From: JAMXLJ01 sp036558745
GTDB taxonomy: Bacteria; Actinomycetota; Acidimicrobiia; IMCC26256; JAMXLJ01
Length of the DNA stretch: 64,000 bases
Reading direction: 5' to 3'
Assembly: GCA_036558745.1 (NCBI GenBank)
Contig: DATBEZ010000035.1
Location: 7,683-71,682 of the forward strand
The translations under genes were made by a program, and so were the position numbers. Within the stretch, counting starts at the first letter, position 1; the number at the start of each line of letters is the position of its first letter. Under the pieces are notes generated by a model. It made no database searches, was not told where the DNA came from, and saw only the letters and a list, made by a program, of their open reading frames with translations. Shown piece by piece: positions 1-8,079 of the stretch.

Positions 1-333
1 GAGCCAGAACTCGGCGTGGTGGTCGTCGGCGACCTCGTAGACCACGTCCATGTACTGGTGGACGAACCCGACGTCGAGCTGGAGCGCCTTGATGATCGTC
101 CTGACGTCGTCGCCCTCGATGCCCATCAGCCGCTTCATGCGCGCGGTGTAGACGGGGCTCGCGCCCATCCACTCCTCGATCGCGATCTCGTTCATGAGGT
201 CGAGGTCGCCACCGGCCATCACGACCTGCGGCAGCATCGCCCGCGTCACGATCATCCCCGAGAGCATGGCGTCGAACGCGACCGGCACCAGCTCGGAGCG
301 GGACAGCTGGTCGAGCGCGGGCACAGCAGCCAT
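1..333 (-). CDS. Hypothetical protein, N-terminal part (runs off the window edge)
   Basis: The first 111 residues are visible. They read as a mostly helical soluble protein with no signal peptide or membrane segment. The stretch ARMKRLMGIEGDD followed by HQYMDVVYEVADDHHAEFWL looks like a conserved core, but I cannot assign a function. ATG at 333 is preceded by a GGGGGAA ribosome-binding site 4-5 nt upstream, which supports this start. The gene is divergent from the binding-protein gene at 435, and the two share a 101-nt promoter region, so they may be co-regulated. The C-terminus lies outside the window. Confidence 0.6.
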   Translation of the reverse strand, partial: MAAVPALDQLSRSELVPVAFDAMLSGMIVTRAMLPQVVMAGGDLDLMNEIAIEEWMGASPVYTARMKRLMGIEGDDVRTIIKALQLDVGFVHQYMDVVYEVADDHHAEFWL

Positions 334-397
334 CACGATTCCCCCTGATCGTCGACCGTGACCCGACGCACCCGACGCGCCCGGCCTCGGGCTGCAT

Positions 398-408
398 AAC
401 GTATACGA
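398..408. promoter_or_regulatory. Possible operator in the divergent promoter region
   Basis: AACGTATACGA contains the 8-bp perfect palindrome CGTATACG (400-407). It is a rare AT-rich word in this GC-rich DNA and lies between two divergent genes. That position suits a TetR-type repressor site or an overlapping promoter. This is inference from composition and position only; no regulator gene is adjacent. Confidence 0.25.
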
Positions 409-434
409 ATCGGGGAAGCAGCGAAGGGGGAACC

Positions 435-1523
435 GTGGCGCTCGACATGGAGCCGGTCAGGATCGGGTGGCTCGGCGCGGCACTGGGCGGTCCGGGCGGC
501 TGGGCCGACAAGATCCACCGCATGGCCTTCGACGAGGCCATCGAGACGGGGGTGCTCAACCGGCCCGTCGAGTTCGTCATCCATCCCGAGAACGGCCTGC
601 CCCAGGGTTCGGCGAAGAACGCGATCGACGGGTTCCTGTCGTTGGTCGAGGAGGGCTGCATCGGCGTCGCGGGTGCGTACAGCTCCGACAACGGCATGGT
701 CGTCGCGCCGTACGCGAACGATCTCGAGGTCCCGTTGATCAGCTGGTGTGGCACCGAGCGCTTCCACGGCGATTACTGCTTCCGTCTCGGCAACGGCGAC
801 TGTGGCGGCGACGCCGCGCTCATCGCAGGCTGGCTGAAGCGCAACGGCCACGAACGCGTCGCGGTCATCAACGAGATCTCACCCAACGGCGAGGAGTACT
901 TCCGGTTCTTCCGTCAGGAGGCGCGCCGGCGCGGCATCACGATCGGCGCGCTGGAGACGGTCAGCCAGACGCCCGACGACCTCGCCGCGCACCTGCGCAA
1001 CCTGCAACGCTCCGAGCCGGACGCGCTGGTGTACATGGGCTACGGGATGCTCGCCGCGCAGGGGCTGATGCGTGAGGCGCTCGACGCGCTGCAGTGGGAC
1101 CCGCCCCGCATCATGACGACCGCGTTCATGTTCTACCTCATGGGCTTCGACAAGTTCGAGGGTTGGGTCGGCATCGACCAGTACTGCCCCGACAACCCGC
1201 TCGTCGAGCCGTTCGTGCAGCGCTACCGCGCGAGGTACGACGAGGAGGTCGCGCTCTGGCCCAATGCGATCCCGCTGCTCGCGTACGACACCGCGCGCGT
1301 CCTCGCGGAAGGGCTGCACCGCGCGCCGGTGCTGTCGGGACCCGGGCTCAAGGCCGGCCTCGAGAACCTGCGCTTCCTGCCCAGCACGACCGGCGGTCCG
1401 CACACCCACATCGCGGGCGCGCCCCACGACCACAACCTGTTCAAGGGCGACTGGCTGCTCTACGGGCGCGTGCGCAACGGCAAGCTCGAGTTCGACGGCC
1501 TCTTCGAACCCTGGGAGGACTGA
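435..1523 (+). CDS. Periplasmic-binding-protein-like protein (AmiC/UrtA type), apparently cytoplasmic
   Basis: The 362-aa product resembles type I periplasmic binding proteins of the amide, urea and branched-chain amino acid family (Peripla_BP_5/6). It has an N-terminal IGWLGAALGG strand, a hinge around GVAGAYSSDNG (about residues 77-87), and a second lobe starting near HERVAVINEISPNGEEYF. GTG 435 has a GAAGGGGG site just upstream. There is no signal peptide or lipobox: the protein starts MALDMEPVRIGWLG, directly with the first beta strand. No ABC permease or ATPase gene lies nearby. A cytoplasmic ligand sensor like AmiC or NasS is therefore as plausible as a transporter component. The ligand is unknown. 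Confidence 0.75.
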   Translation: MALDMEPVRIGWLGAALGGPGGWADKIHRMAFDEAIETGVLNRPVEFVIHPENGLPQGSAKNAIDGFLSLVEEGCIGVAGAYSSDNGMVVAPYANDLEVPLISWCGTERFHGDYCFRLGNGDCGGDAALIAGWLKRNGHERVAVINEISPNGEEYFRFFRQEARRRGITIGALETVSQTPDDLAAHLRNLQRSEPDALVYMGYGMLAAQGLMREALDALQWDPPRIMTTAFMFYLMGFDKFEGWVGIDQYCPDNPLVEPFVQRYRARYDEEVALWPNAIPLLAYDTARVLAEGLHRAPVLSGPGLKAGLENLRFLPSTTGGPHTHIAGAPHDHNLFKGDWLLYGRVRNGKLEFDGLFEPWED

Positions 1524-1533
1524 CACCCCCGCT

Positions 1534-1581
1534 CAGTTGGGACACGATCCGGCGCCATGGCGCCCGATCATGTCCCAACTG
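1534..1581. terminator. 48-bp near-perfect palindrome between convergent genes
   Basis: CAGTTGGGACA at 1534 pairs with TGTCCCAACTG ending at 1581, around the central GGCGCCATGGCGCC. Only two of 24 base pairs are mismatched. It lies between the + strand binding-protein gene (ends 1523) and the - strand amidohydrolase (ends 1602). A bidirectional terminator is the simplest reading. There is no T-tract on either side, which is common in high-GC actinobacterial terminators. Confidence 0.6.
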
Positions 1582-1601
1582 GTGGTGGGAGATGGCCGGG
1601 G

Positions 1602-2882
1602 CTACGCGGTGGCGTTGGCGGCGAGCTCGCTCAGGTCGGTGCCGGCGCCCCGCGGCACGCGACCCTTGTCGAACGAGCGGACCTCGACCGAGTGGCCCGC
1701 GGCCTCGGCGCGCAGCGCGCCGACGGTCGCGTCGCCCTTCGCCCGGTGCTCGAACGGGTCGAACGAGTACCAGCGCGCCGCGTTGGCCCACGTGATGAGG
1801 TCCAGCTCGTCGCGCGGCACGCCCGTCGCGCTCGCGAGCAGGTCCTCACCGGGGTAGGGCCACGACGAGTCGCTGTGCGGGTAGTCGCACTCCCACGCGA
1901 TGTTCTCGATGCCGATGAGGTGACGCAGCTGCACACCGACCGGGTCGTTGATGAAGCACGTCAGGAAGTGCTCGCGGAACACGTCGCTCGGTCGACGGTC
2001 GCCGAAGTCCTGGCCGGTCCACAGGTGATGCATGTCGTACGTGCGGTCGACGCGGTCCAGGAAGTAGGGGATCCACCCGGTGCCGCCCTCGGACAGCGCG
2101 ATGCGGATCGCGGGGAACTCCTTGAGCACCCGCGACCACAGCAGGTCGGCGGCGGCCTGGCAGATGTTCATCGGCTGGAGCGTGATCATCACGTCGACCG
2201 GCGCGTTGTCGGCGGTGACGACGAGCTTGCCCGACGACCCGAGGTGCACCGACACGATCACGTGCTCGTCGCAGCACGCGGTCCAGAGCGGGTCCCAGTA
2301 CGGGTCGTGGAAGCTCGGGAACCCGAGCAGGGCCGGGTTCTCGGTGAAGGTGATCGAGTGACAGCCCTTCGCCGCGACGCGACGGACCTCGGCCGCGGCG
2401 AGCTCCGCGTTCCAGATCACGGGCAGCGCCATCGGTATGAAGCGGCCGGGATACGACCCGCACCACTCGTCGATGTGCCAGTCGTTGTAGGCCTGCACGA
2501 TCGCGAGCGCGGCGTCCTTGTCGTCGGCGGTCGCGAAGATGCGTCCACTGAACCCGGGGAACGACGGGAAGCACATCGACGCGAGCACACCGGCCGCGTT
2601 CATGTCCTTCACCCGTTCGTGGATGTCGAAGCATCCGGGACGCATCTCGTCGAACGCGGTCGGCTCGACGCCGTACTCCTCCTTGGGCCGGCCGGCGACC
2701 GCGTTCAACCCGATGTTGGGGATCGTGATGCCGTTGAACACCCACACGTCGGAGCCGTCGTCGGCGCGGACCACCCTGGGCGCGTCGGCGGCGTAGCGGC
2801 TCGGGATGTGGCCCTCGAAAAGGGTCGGAGGCTCGACGAGATGGTCGTCGACACTGACGAGGATGAGGTCGTTGGCGTCCAC
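1602..2882 (-). CDS. Amidohydrolase family 2 (metal-dependent hydrolase/decarboxylase-like)
   Basis: The 426-aa product has the TIM-barrel amidohydrolase_2 layout. It has an N-terminal SVDDHLVEPP metal-site segment (His14), then SVHLGSSG mid-protein, SEGGTGWIPYFLDR, and the late acidic segment ECDYPHSDSSWP. This architecture is typical of actinobacterial proteins placed near ACMSD-like decarboxylases and ring-cleavage hydrolases. The substrate cannot be read from sequence. GTG 2882 is chosen because homologous sequence begins at NDLILVSVDDH; the open frame continues far upstream but only as the antisense of the SDR gene. It is divergent from the SDR gene, across a short AT-rich gap. Confidence 0.8.
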   Translation of the reverse strand: MDANDLILVSVDDHLVEPPTLFEGHIPSRYAADAPRVVRADDGSDVWVFNGITIPNIGLNAVAGRPKEEYGVEPTAFDEMRPGCFDIHERVKDMNAAGVLASMCFPSFPGFSGRIFATADDKDAALAIVQAYNDWHIDEWCGSYPGRFIPMALPVIWNAELAAAEVRRVAAKGCHSITFTENPALLGFPSFHDPYWDPLWTACCDEHVIVSVHLGSSGKLVVTADNAPVDVMITLQPMNICQAAADLLWSRVLKEFPAIRIALSEGGTGWIPYFLDRVDRTYDMHHLWTGQDFGDRRPSDVFREHFLTCFINDPVGVQLRHLIGIENIAWECDYPHSDSSWPYPGEDLLASATGVPRDELDLITWANAARWYSFDPFEHRAKGDATVGALRAEAAGHSVEVRSFDKGRVPRGAGTDLSELAANATA

Positions 2883-2901
2883 GGGGCGACGGTACACCTG
2901 A

Positions 2902-2910
2902 TATTGAATA
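2902..2910. promoter_or_regulatory. AT-rich palindrome in the divergent amidohydrolase/SDR promoter
   Basis: TATTGAATA is a 9-nt palindrome around a central G, in an unusually AT-rich 20-nt patch between two divergent genes. It could be an operator or a -10 region. Support is limited to composition and position. Confidence 0.2.
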
Positions 2911-2939
2911 CAAAACGAGGGCGCGGCGGTGGGAGACGG

Positions 2940-3713
2940 ATGAGCGACGAACTGGAGCACACGCGGGCGCTGGTGGTGGGCGCGTCGGCGGGGATCGGCC
3001 GGGCGATCGCGACGCAGCTCGTCGCGAGGGGCGCGGCGGTCGCCTTCTCGGCCCGTCGTGCAGACGTGCTCGCGGAGGCGGTCGGCGCGGCCGGCGGACG
3101 CAGTGTGGCGATCGCCGGCGACATCTCCGATCCGGCGGCGTGCGAGCGAATCGTCGCCGACGCGCTCGGCGCGTTGGGCGGCCTCGAGCTGGTCGTGTTC
3201 TCCGTCGGCGTCGCGCCGCTGCGACGCCTGCGCGACACGTCGGCCGACGACTGGCGGCGCGTCTTCGAGACCAACACCATCGGCGTGCAGCAGGTGGTGC
3301 GGGCCGCGATCCCAGCGCTCGGGACGACGGGAACCGTCATCGTGCTGTCGTCGGAAGCGGTCGGCCGGCCGCGTACGGGCTTGGTCGCGTACGCGTCGAG
3401 CAAGGCCGCGCTCGAGGAGTCGCTGCGGGGTTGGCGGGCCGAGCACCCGGGACTGCGCTTCGGGTGCGTCACCGTCGGCGCGACCGTGCCGACCGACTTC
3501 GGCAACGAGTTCGACCCGGATGTGATGGCGTCGGTGTTCGACGACTGGACCCGTCACGGTCTGTGGCAGGAGGAATTCATGGACACCGAGCACGTCGCCC
3601 GCGTGATCGTGGGCACGCTCGCCAGCGTCCTCGACAACCCGACGGTCGGGATCGAGCAGCTCACCCTGCGTTCTCCGTCCGCCATCATCGGCGGCCCGAC
3701 GGTGGCCCAGTGA
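2940..3713 (+). CDS. Short-chain dehydrogenase/reductase (SDR)
   Basis: The 257-aa product is a classical SDR by length and motifs. It has the cofactor motif GASAGIGR near the N-terminus, the catalytic serine in VIVLSSEAVG, and the YASSK active-site pair at about residues 150-154. A basic residue pair follows the second beta strand (SARRAD), which suggests NADP(H) preference. ATG 2940 follows GGTGGGAGAC. The stop overlaps the next gene (GTGA), so the two are translationally coupled. The substrate is unknown; the context suggests oxidation or reduction of a hydroxyl or keto group in a catabolic pathway. Confidence 0.85.
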   Translation: MSDELEHTRALVVGASAGIGRAIATQLVARGAAVAFSARRADVLAEAVGAAGGRSVAIAGDISDPAACERIVADALGALGGLELVVFSVGVAPLRRLRDTSADDWRRVFETNTIGVQQVVRAAIPALGTTGTVIVLSSEAVGRPRTGLVAYASSKAALEESLRGWRAEHPGLRFGCVTVGATVPTDFGNEFDPDVMASVFDDWTRHGLWQEEFMDTEHVARVIVGTLASVLDNPTVGIEQLTLRSPSAIIGGPTVAQ

Positions 3714-4078
3714 GCTCACCGGTCACGCTGAACGTTGACGACGACGGCGTCGCGCGCGTGCACCTCGACGATGCCGAGCATCGGAACGCGCTGTCGAAGG
3801 CGACGAGCGACGCGCTTGCGCACGTGATCGACGACGCGCTCGCGCGCGACGCGGGAGCGATCGTGCTCACCGCCGCGCCGCCGGGGCGCGACCGCGAGCT
3901 CGTGCGGGTGACCAAGCGGACGCTGCTGGAGAGCGCGGCCCTCACCGACGCAGACGCGGCCGCAGATGCGGGGCTCCCGGTGCAGCAGTGGTCGATGGAC
4001 CGGCCCGGCTTCGCAGACGGCATCCGCGCGTTGCAGGCCCGCATCGCTCGTGCCCGCGACGAGCGCGGGGAGCCCTAG
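3710..4078 (+). CDS. Enoyl-CoA hydratase-like remnant with internal deletion
   Basis: The 122-aa product starts with the crotonase N-terminus (VTLNVDDDGVARVHLDDAEHRNALS) and ends with a crotonase C-terminal helix (RELVRVTKRTLLESAALTDADA through GFADGIRALQAR). The family is normally about 260 aa. The middle, which holds the CoA-binding loop, the oxyanion-hole glycine and the catalytic residues, is missing. The junction falls near LTAAPPGRDREL (about residues 52-64) and stays in frame. It begins with GTG overlapping the SDR stop and ends overlapping the convergent oxidoreductase by 4 nt. It is probably non-functional as a hydratase, though still translatable. Confidence 0.65.
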   Translation: MSSPVTLNVDDDGVARVHLDDAEHRNALSKATSDALAHVIDDALARDAGAIVLTAAPPGRDRELVRVTKRTLLESAALTDADAAADAGLPVQQWSMDRPGFADGIRALQARIARARDERGEP

Positions 4079-4953
4079 ACGCCGAGCGCGTCGCGGGTGC
4101 GCTTCAGCTCGTCGGGATCAGCCGTGGTCGGGACGAGGAAGAACTCGTCGGCGCCCGCGTCACGCGCGCCGTCGATCGCGTCGCGCAGCGCTTCGGGCGT
4201 GGAGCAGGTGACGCTGTCGGCCGCCCACCGTCCGACGTCCTCACCGAAGATCCGCATGTACTCGTACGCGTAGCGACCGAGGCGGTCTTTCGCATCCGGC
4301 CCGAGCGCGTACCAGATGCTCGTCGAGAGGTGCGGTGCCTCGGTGCGGCCCGCCGCGCGCCACGCGGCGCGGATCATCTCGAACGCGGTCGTCATCGTGG
4401 CGACGTCGCCGTCGACGGTCCACGCGCCGTCGACGCCGTTCGCCCACCGCGCCGCGCGCCCGATCGCCTTCGGGCCCATCACGCCCGCGACGAGCGGCGG
4501 ACCGCCCGCCTGCACCGGCGGTGGACCGACGGGGTCGGCACCCTCGAACGGCGGTTCACCCGCCCAGATACGACGCATCACCGCGACCTGCTCGTCCATG
4601 CGGGCCCATCGGCGTTCGCTCGACGCGGAGACCGCCCGGTAGTCGTGCTCCCGTCCGCCCACGCCGACGCCGACGGTGAGGCGACCGTCGGCCAGCACGT
4701 CGACCGACGCCATCTGCTTCGCGACCGCGACCGCGTCGTGCGCGGGCAGGATCACGATGGTGGTCCAGAGCCGCACACGCTCGGTCAGCGCGGCCGCGGC
4801 CGCGAGCTGCACCACGCAGTCGTGACTCGTGAACGTGATGCGCTCGGGCACCGCGAGGCTGGTCCACGGCCCCTCGTCGACGCCCCGGCACCACGCGAGC
4901 ACCTCGCGCCGGCCGTGCGGCAGCATCGTCGGCAGCGTCATCGAGAGGTTCAT
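4075..4953 (-). CDS. LLM-class (luciferase-like) F420-dependent oxidoreductase
   Basis: The 292-aa product is a luciferase-like TIM-barrel protein. Its central GRLTVGVGVGGREHDY matches the GR(x)GxGVG flavin/F420-contact segment of the family. RRWARMDEQVAVMRRIW follows, and there is a cofactor-phosphate-type loop near GGPPLVAGVMG. The N-terminus, MNLSMTLPTMLP, enters the first barrel strand directly. In actinomycetes such proteins usually use F420 rather than FMN. The gene lies downstream of a second LLM gene with a 16-nt gap, so the two are likely co-transcribed. The substrate cannot be inferred. Confidence 0.85.
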   Translation of the reverse strand: MNLSMTLPTMLPHGRREVLAWCRGVDEGPWTSLAVPERITFTSHDCVVQLAAAAALTERVRLWTTIVILPAHDAVAVAKQMASVDVLADGRLTVGVGVGGREHDYRAVSASSERRWARMDEQVAVMRRIWAGEPPFEGADPVGPPPVQAGGPPLVAGVMGPKAIGRAARWANGVDGAWTVDGDVATMTTAFEMIRAAWRAAGRTEAPHLSTSIWYALGPDAKDRLGRYAYEYMRIFGEDVGRWAADSVTCSTPEALRDAIDGARDAGADEFFLVPTTADPDELKRTRDALGV

Positions 4954-4969
4954 CGCCCGCTCCCGCTCG

Positions 4970-5848
4970 TCACCCGCGCACCTTCGCGATCACCTCGTCG
5001 CCGTACCACTTGAGCATGTCGATCTTCTCCTGGAGGGGCTGGGTGTCGTGCGCGGTCGTGTAGGGATCGCGGAACCCGACGATGAGGTCGGTGACGCCCT
5101 GCTCCTCCAAGCGCTTCACCCCGTCGGGCGTGAAGCCCTCGAGCGAGACCGCGTGGATCTCGAAGGGCTCACGGGCGCGGCCGGCCTCCTCGCGGAACGT
5201 CGCCAGCTTCGCGAGATACCCGTCGAGCTCCGACTCGGTCGCGCCCGCCGCCATCCAGCCGTCGCCGACACGCGCCGCGCGTCGGAGCGCGACATCGCCG
5301 TGGCCTCCGATCAGGATCGGCAACGGCTCGGTCGGCACGGGACAGATCTTGATGCGGGGCACGTCGAAGATCTCGCCGTGGTACTCGAAGTACCCGCCCG
5401 CCGCGAGCCCGCGGATGATGTCGATGCACTCGTCCATCCGCTTGCCGCGACGCTCCCACGGCACGTCGCAGATCGCGTAGTCGTCGGGCCACGGGCTGGT
5501 CCCGACGCCGAAGCCGAATCGGTTGCCCGTGAGCACCGCGACGCTCGTGGCCTGCTTCGCGACGAGGACGGGATGGCGGATCGGCAGCTTCACGACGAAG
5601 GTGGTGAAGCGCAGCGTCGTCGTCACCGCTCCCAGCGCGGGAATGAGGGAGAACGGCTCGATGAACGGCTTGTCCTCGAGGAACTCGCGCGTGCCGTCGC
5701 TGTTGTAGGGATATGTGGAGTCCGACTCGGCCGGGTAGCAGATGCTGTCGGGGACGAGGAGCGTGTCGTAGCCGGCGTCCTCGGCCGCGCGCGCCAGCGG
5801 CGCGTAGAAGGTGGGGTCGGTCATCGACTCGGCGTAGGAGAAGCGCAT
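4970..5848 (-). CDS. LLM-class F420-dependent oxidoreductase
   Basis: The 292-aa product starts at MRFSYAESMTD. Family features are the long insert with STYPYNSDGTREFLEDKPFIEP, the GNRFGFGVGTSPWPDDY cofactor segment, WERRGKRMDECIDIIRGL, and LPILIGGHGDVALRRAARVGDGW near the C-terminal third. These match the actinobacterial F420-dependent subgroup. An alternative ATG lies 6 codons upstream at 5866 (MGDDEP); neither start has a strong ribosome-binding site. It is the first of a two-gene LLM unit. The product at 8080 shares the YPYSSDGT insert, so the two are probably related in substrate class. Confidence 0.85.
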   Translation of the reverse strand: MRFSYAESMTDPTFYAPLARAAEDAGYDTLLVPDSICYPAESDSTYPYNSDGTREFLEDKPFIEPFSLIPALGAVTTTLRFTTFVVKLPIRHPVLVAKQATSVAVLTGNRFGFGVGTSPWPDDYAICDVPWERRGKRMDECIDIIRGLAAGGYFEYHGEIFDVPRIKICPVPTEPLPILIGGHGDVALRRAARVGDGWMAAGATESELDGYLAKLATFREEAGRAREPFEIHAVSLEGFTPDGVKRLEEQGVTDLIVGFRDPYTTAHDTQPLQEKIDMLKWYGDEVIAKVRG

Positions 5849-5992
5849 GGGCTCATCATCGCCCACGCGACGTCTTCTCGCTCACTCCCTCGCTGCAGCG
5901 CTCCGGCCGATCCTCGACAGGCCATGTGTCGTTCGTTCGCTGGCGAGCGTCTCCGCCCGTCCCTCGCTCCGACGCCGCACTTTGGAGCGTGG

Positions 5993-7339
5993 CTATGACG
6001 TCGGGTAGCCCGGCAGGTTGAACGAGTTCGACGGCGTGCAGTTGAAGATGTCCTTCGTCGGCGCCGTCGCCTCCTTGTCGTAGACGAAGCCGGTCGGGGT
6101 CGCCCGCATGAACAGGAAGCACGGGTTCGCGGGCTGGCTCGCGTTGCCGGGCGTCGTCGACGCGTGCAGGCCGCCGCCGGTCCAGTCGGTGACCGCCGAC
6201 GCCTTGTCGAGCACGCAGGAGCGGGTGAGCTTGGAGCCGCAGTCCTTCGCGGCCTTGGCGAACAGCAGCCACGAGGACCACGCGTTGACCCCGAGCGACT
6301 TGGGCTGGGCGTGCGCGTACTTCGAGAGGATGTCGATGTACTGCTTCGTCGCCGGGTGTGTGCTCGCGAGCTCGAACGGCACCTGGCTGGTGGCGACGAG
6401 CACGTTGCCCTTGAGCGCCGCGCCACCGTTCTTGATGAGCTTGGGGTCGTACATGTTGCCGGCGAAGATGCCGTACTTCACCGTGTAGTTGATGTCGTCG
6501 AGCGACTGGTAGAGGCGCGCGAGGTTGTCGGGCGCGTTCTCGAAGAGGAAGACCTGCACGCCCTTGCTCTGCAGGTTCTGCGCATAGGGCCGGTAGTTGT
6601 CGACGAGGATCGGCGACTCGTCGTAGTACACCTGCGTGTACCCGAGGGCCTTCAGCGCGGCGCGGTCGCGGTCTCCCGCGTCCTTCACCGACTGCAGCTG
6701 GCTGCTGATCTGCCCTGCGTGCCCGATGATGGAGGAGTCGATCTCCTTCAGGCGACGCAAGGGGCCTCCGACCGCGCTCTGATGGTCGGACGCGGGGAGG
6801 GCCTCCATCGAGTAGGGAGCACGCCCCGCCTCCTTCGACACCGTGTAGGCGGCGATCTCGGGCAGCTTGCACTTGACCCGCTGGTCGACGCCGGCGGAGT
6901 CGAACGCCTCGCCGTTGCCGACGAGGGAGAAGTCGACACCGCACGCCTGGATCATGCGTGCCGCGACCTCGGTGAGCTTGGAGTCCCACTGGTCGAGCTG
7001 CAGCTTGCGGCCGAGGATCCCGCCCGCCGCGTTGCACCAGTCGACGAACGCGGTCGCGGTGTCGAAGAGCTCCTGGTCGAGCCCGGGCTGCACCGACGCA
7101 CCGGGGTCGGCCATGGTCCCGACGCGGATGGTGGTGTCGGTGACGCCCTGCTCGGTCGCGCCCTTGGCGTCCCCGGGGCCGCACACGTCGCTCAGATTGC
7201 CGAAGTCGCCCGCGCCCGCGGCGCTTCCGGACGCGCTCGTGGTGCCCGAGCTGCCCTTCGAGCTGCTGCTCGAGCGGCTGCATCCGGCCATCGCCAACGC
7301 GACCACCAGCAACGCAACGGACCAACGCGCCTTGCTCAC
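5993..7339 (-). CDS. ABC transporter substrate-binding lipoprotein
   Basis: The 448-aa product has a typical lipoprotein signal: SKARW, a hydrophobic run, and the lipobox LAMAGC with the lipidated cysteine near residue 20. A Ser/Gly-rich tether follows, then a type I periplasmic-binding fold (TTIRVGTMADPG onwards). GTG 7339 is preferred because GGGGG lies 7 nt upstream; 7342 and ATG 7357 are alternatives. Four or more cysteines in the mature domain may form disulfides. No permease or ATPase is nearby, so this is an orphan receptor, presumably for a branched-chain-amino-acid-type or aromatic ligand. It lies upstream of the LLM pair on the same strand. Confidence 0.75.
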   Translation of the reverse strand: MSKARWSVALLVVALAMAGCSRSSSSSKGSSGTTSASGSAAGAGDFGNLSDVCGPGDAKGATEQGVTDTTIRVGTMADPGASVQPGLDQELFDTATAFVDWCNAAGGILGRKLQLDQWDSKLTEVAARMIQACGVDFSLVGNGEAFDSAGVDQRVKCKLPEIAAYTVSKEAGRAPYSMEALPASDHQSAVGGPLRRLKEIDSSIIGHAGQISSQLQSVKDAGDRDRAALKALGYTQVYYDESPILVDNYRPYAQNLQSKGVQVFLFENAPDNLARLYQSLDDINYTVKYGIFAGNMYDPKLIKNGGAALKGNVLVATSQVPFELASTHPATKQYIDILSKYAHAQPKSLGVNAWSSWLLFAKAAKDCGSKLTRSCVLDKASAVTDWTGGGLHASTTPGNASQPANPCFLFMRATPTGFVYDKEATAPTKDIFNCTPSNSFNLPGYPTS

Positions 7340-7441
7340 CACAGCACCCCCAGGCATCGGCGATCAGGCATCCACGGCTCCGTGGGCGGCTCATTCTCGT
7401 GATCGCGGCACGGCACGGCAAGCAGCTTCCCCATCACCGGC

Positions 7442-7921
7442 TCATGGCTCGGACGCGCGACCGGGATCGGAGTCGGTGCGCGTACCGAACCAGGCCGGCG
7501 CGTCGAACGGCGGATTGGGCAACGGCATGATCCCGCGCTCGGCGAGCAACCGCGTGTACCCGTCGGCATCTGCGGGCACCGCGCGCGGATCACCCATCAT
7601 GATCTCGAGGAGGAGCGCGCCGTCGGGACCCGCCTCGATCGGACCGAACACCGCGCCCTGCTCCAACACGATGTTCGTGCCGGGGCGGCACACGACGTCA
7701 CCGACGGTGATCTCGCCCTCGAGCACGTAGACGATGTGGTCGCTGCGATGTCCATGCCGCTCGGTGACGTAGCCGGGCTCGTAGCGCGCGTAGAGGACCA
7801 TCAGCTCCGGGGTCCACTCGAGGTACTTCTCCCAGATCGAGACCCGCCGGTCGCCGTGCTGCTGGGCCTTCACCTCCTGCCACGGCATGTCGTCGATGTG
7901 GGTGATCTTCAGCTCGGGCAT
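7442..7921 (-). CDS. Cupin-domain protein
   Basis: The 159-aa product is a single-domain cupin. Metal-site histidines lie in TERHGHRSDHIVYVLEGEI, the glycine-rich turn is CRPGTNIVLEQG, and the second half contains GPDGALLLEIMMGDP. ATG 7921 has a GAGCGAGG site 5 nt upstream; GTG 7942 in frame is an alternative. The role may be a small-ring oxygenase or isomerase, or simply a sensor. It is divergent from the LLM gene at 8080, so the roughly 160-nt gap should hold both promoters. Confidence 0.7.
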   Translation of the reverse strand: MPELKITHIDDMPWQEVKAQQHGDRRVSIWEKYLEWTPELMVLYARYEPGYVTERHGHRSDHIVYVLEGEITVGDVVCRPGTNIVLEQGAVFGPIEAGPDGALLLEIMMGDPRAVPADADGYTRLLAERGIMPLPNPPFDAPAWFGTRTDSDPGRASEP

Positions 7922-8079
7922 CGGCACCTCGCTCGGCTCCACGGCAAGACCCTAGATATCGGCGACGCCGCCGCGCGGGTCGCCCTCGAGGAATTAGCGT
8001 CACCGCGATCGGAGAGGAAGCGGAGGCCCGGGTGGCCGAAGCGAACTCGACCGCGACATGAAATCGGGCGCGACGGGGG

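Noticed and set aside
1557..3713. Very long + strand open frame through the amidohydrolase region
   Set aside because: Only its last 257 codons (from 2940) read as protein (SDR). The earlier part is Arg/Val/Asp-rich antisense of the amidohydrolase, as expected in high-GC DNA.
5868..5960. Third copy of the 108-bp repeat
   Set aside because: It shares only short stretches (GTCTTCTCG, CTGGCGAG) with the two good copies. Similarity is too weak to call without alignment statistics.
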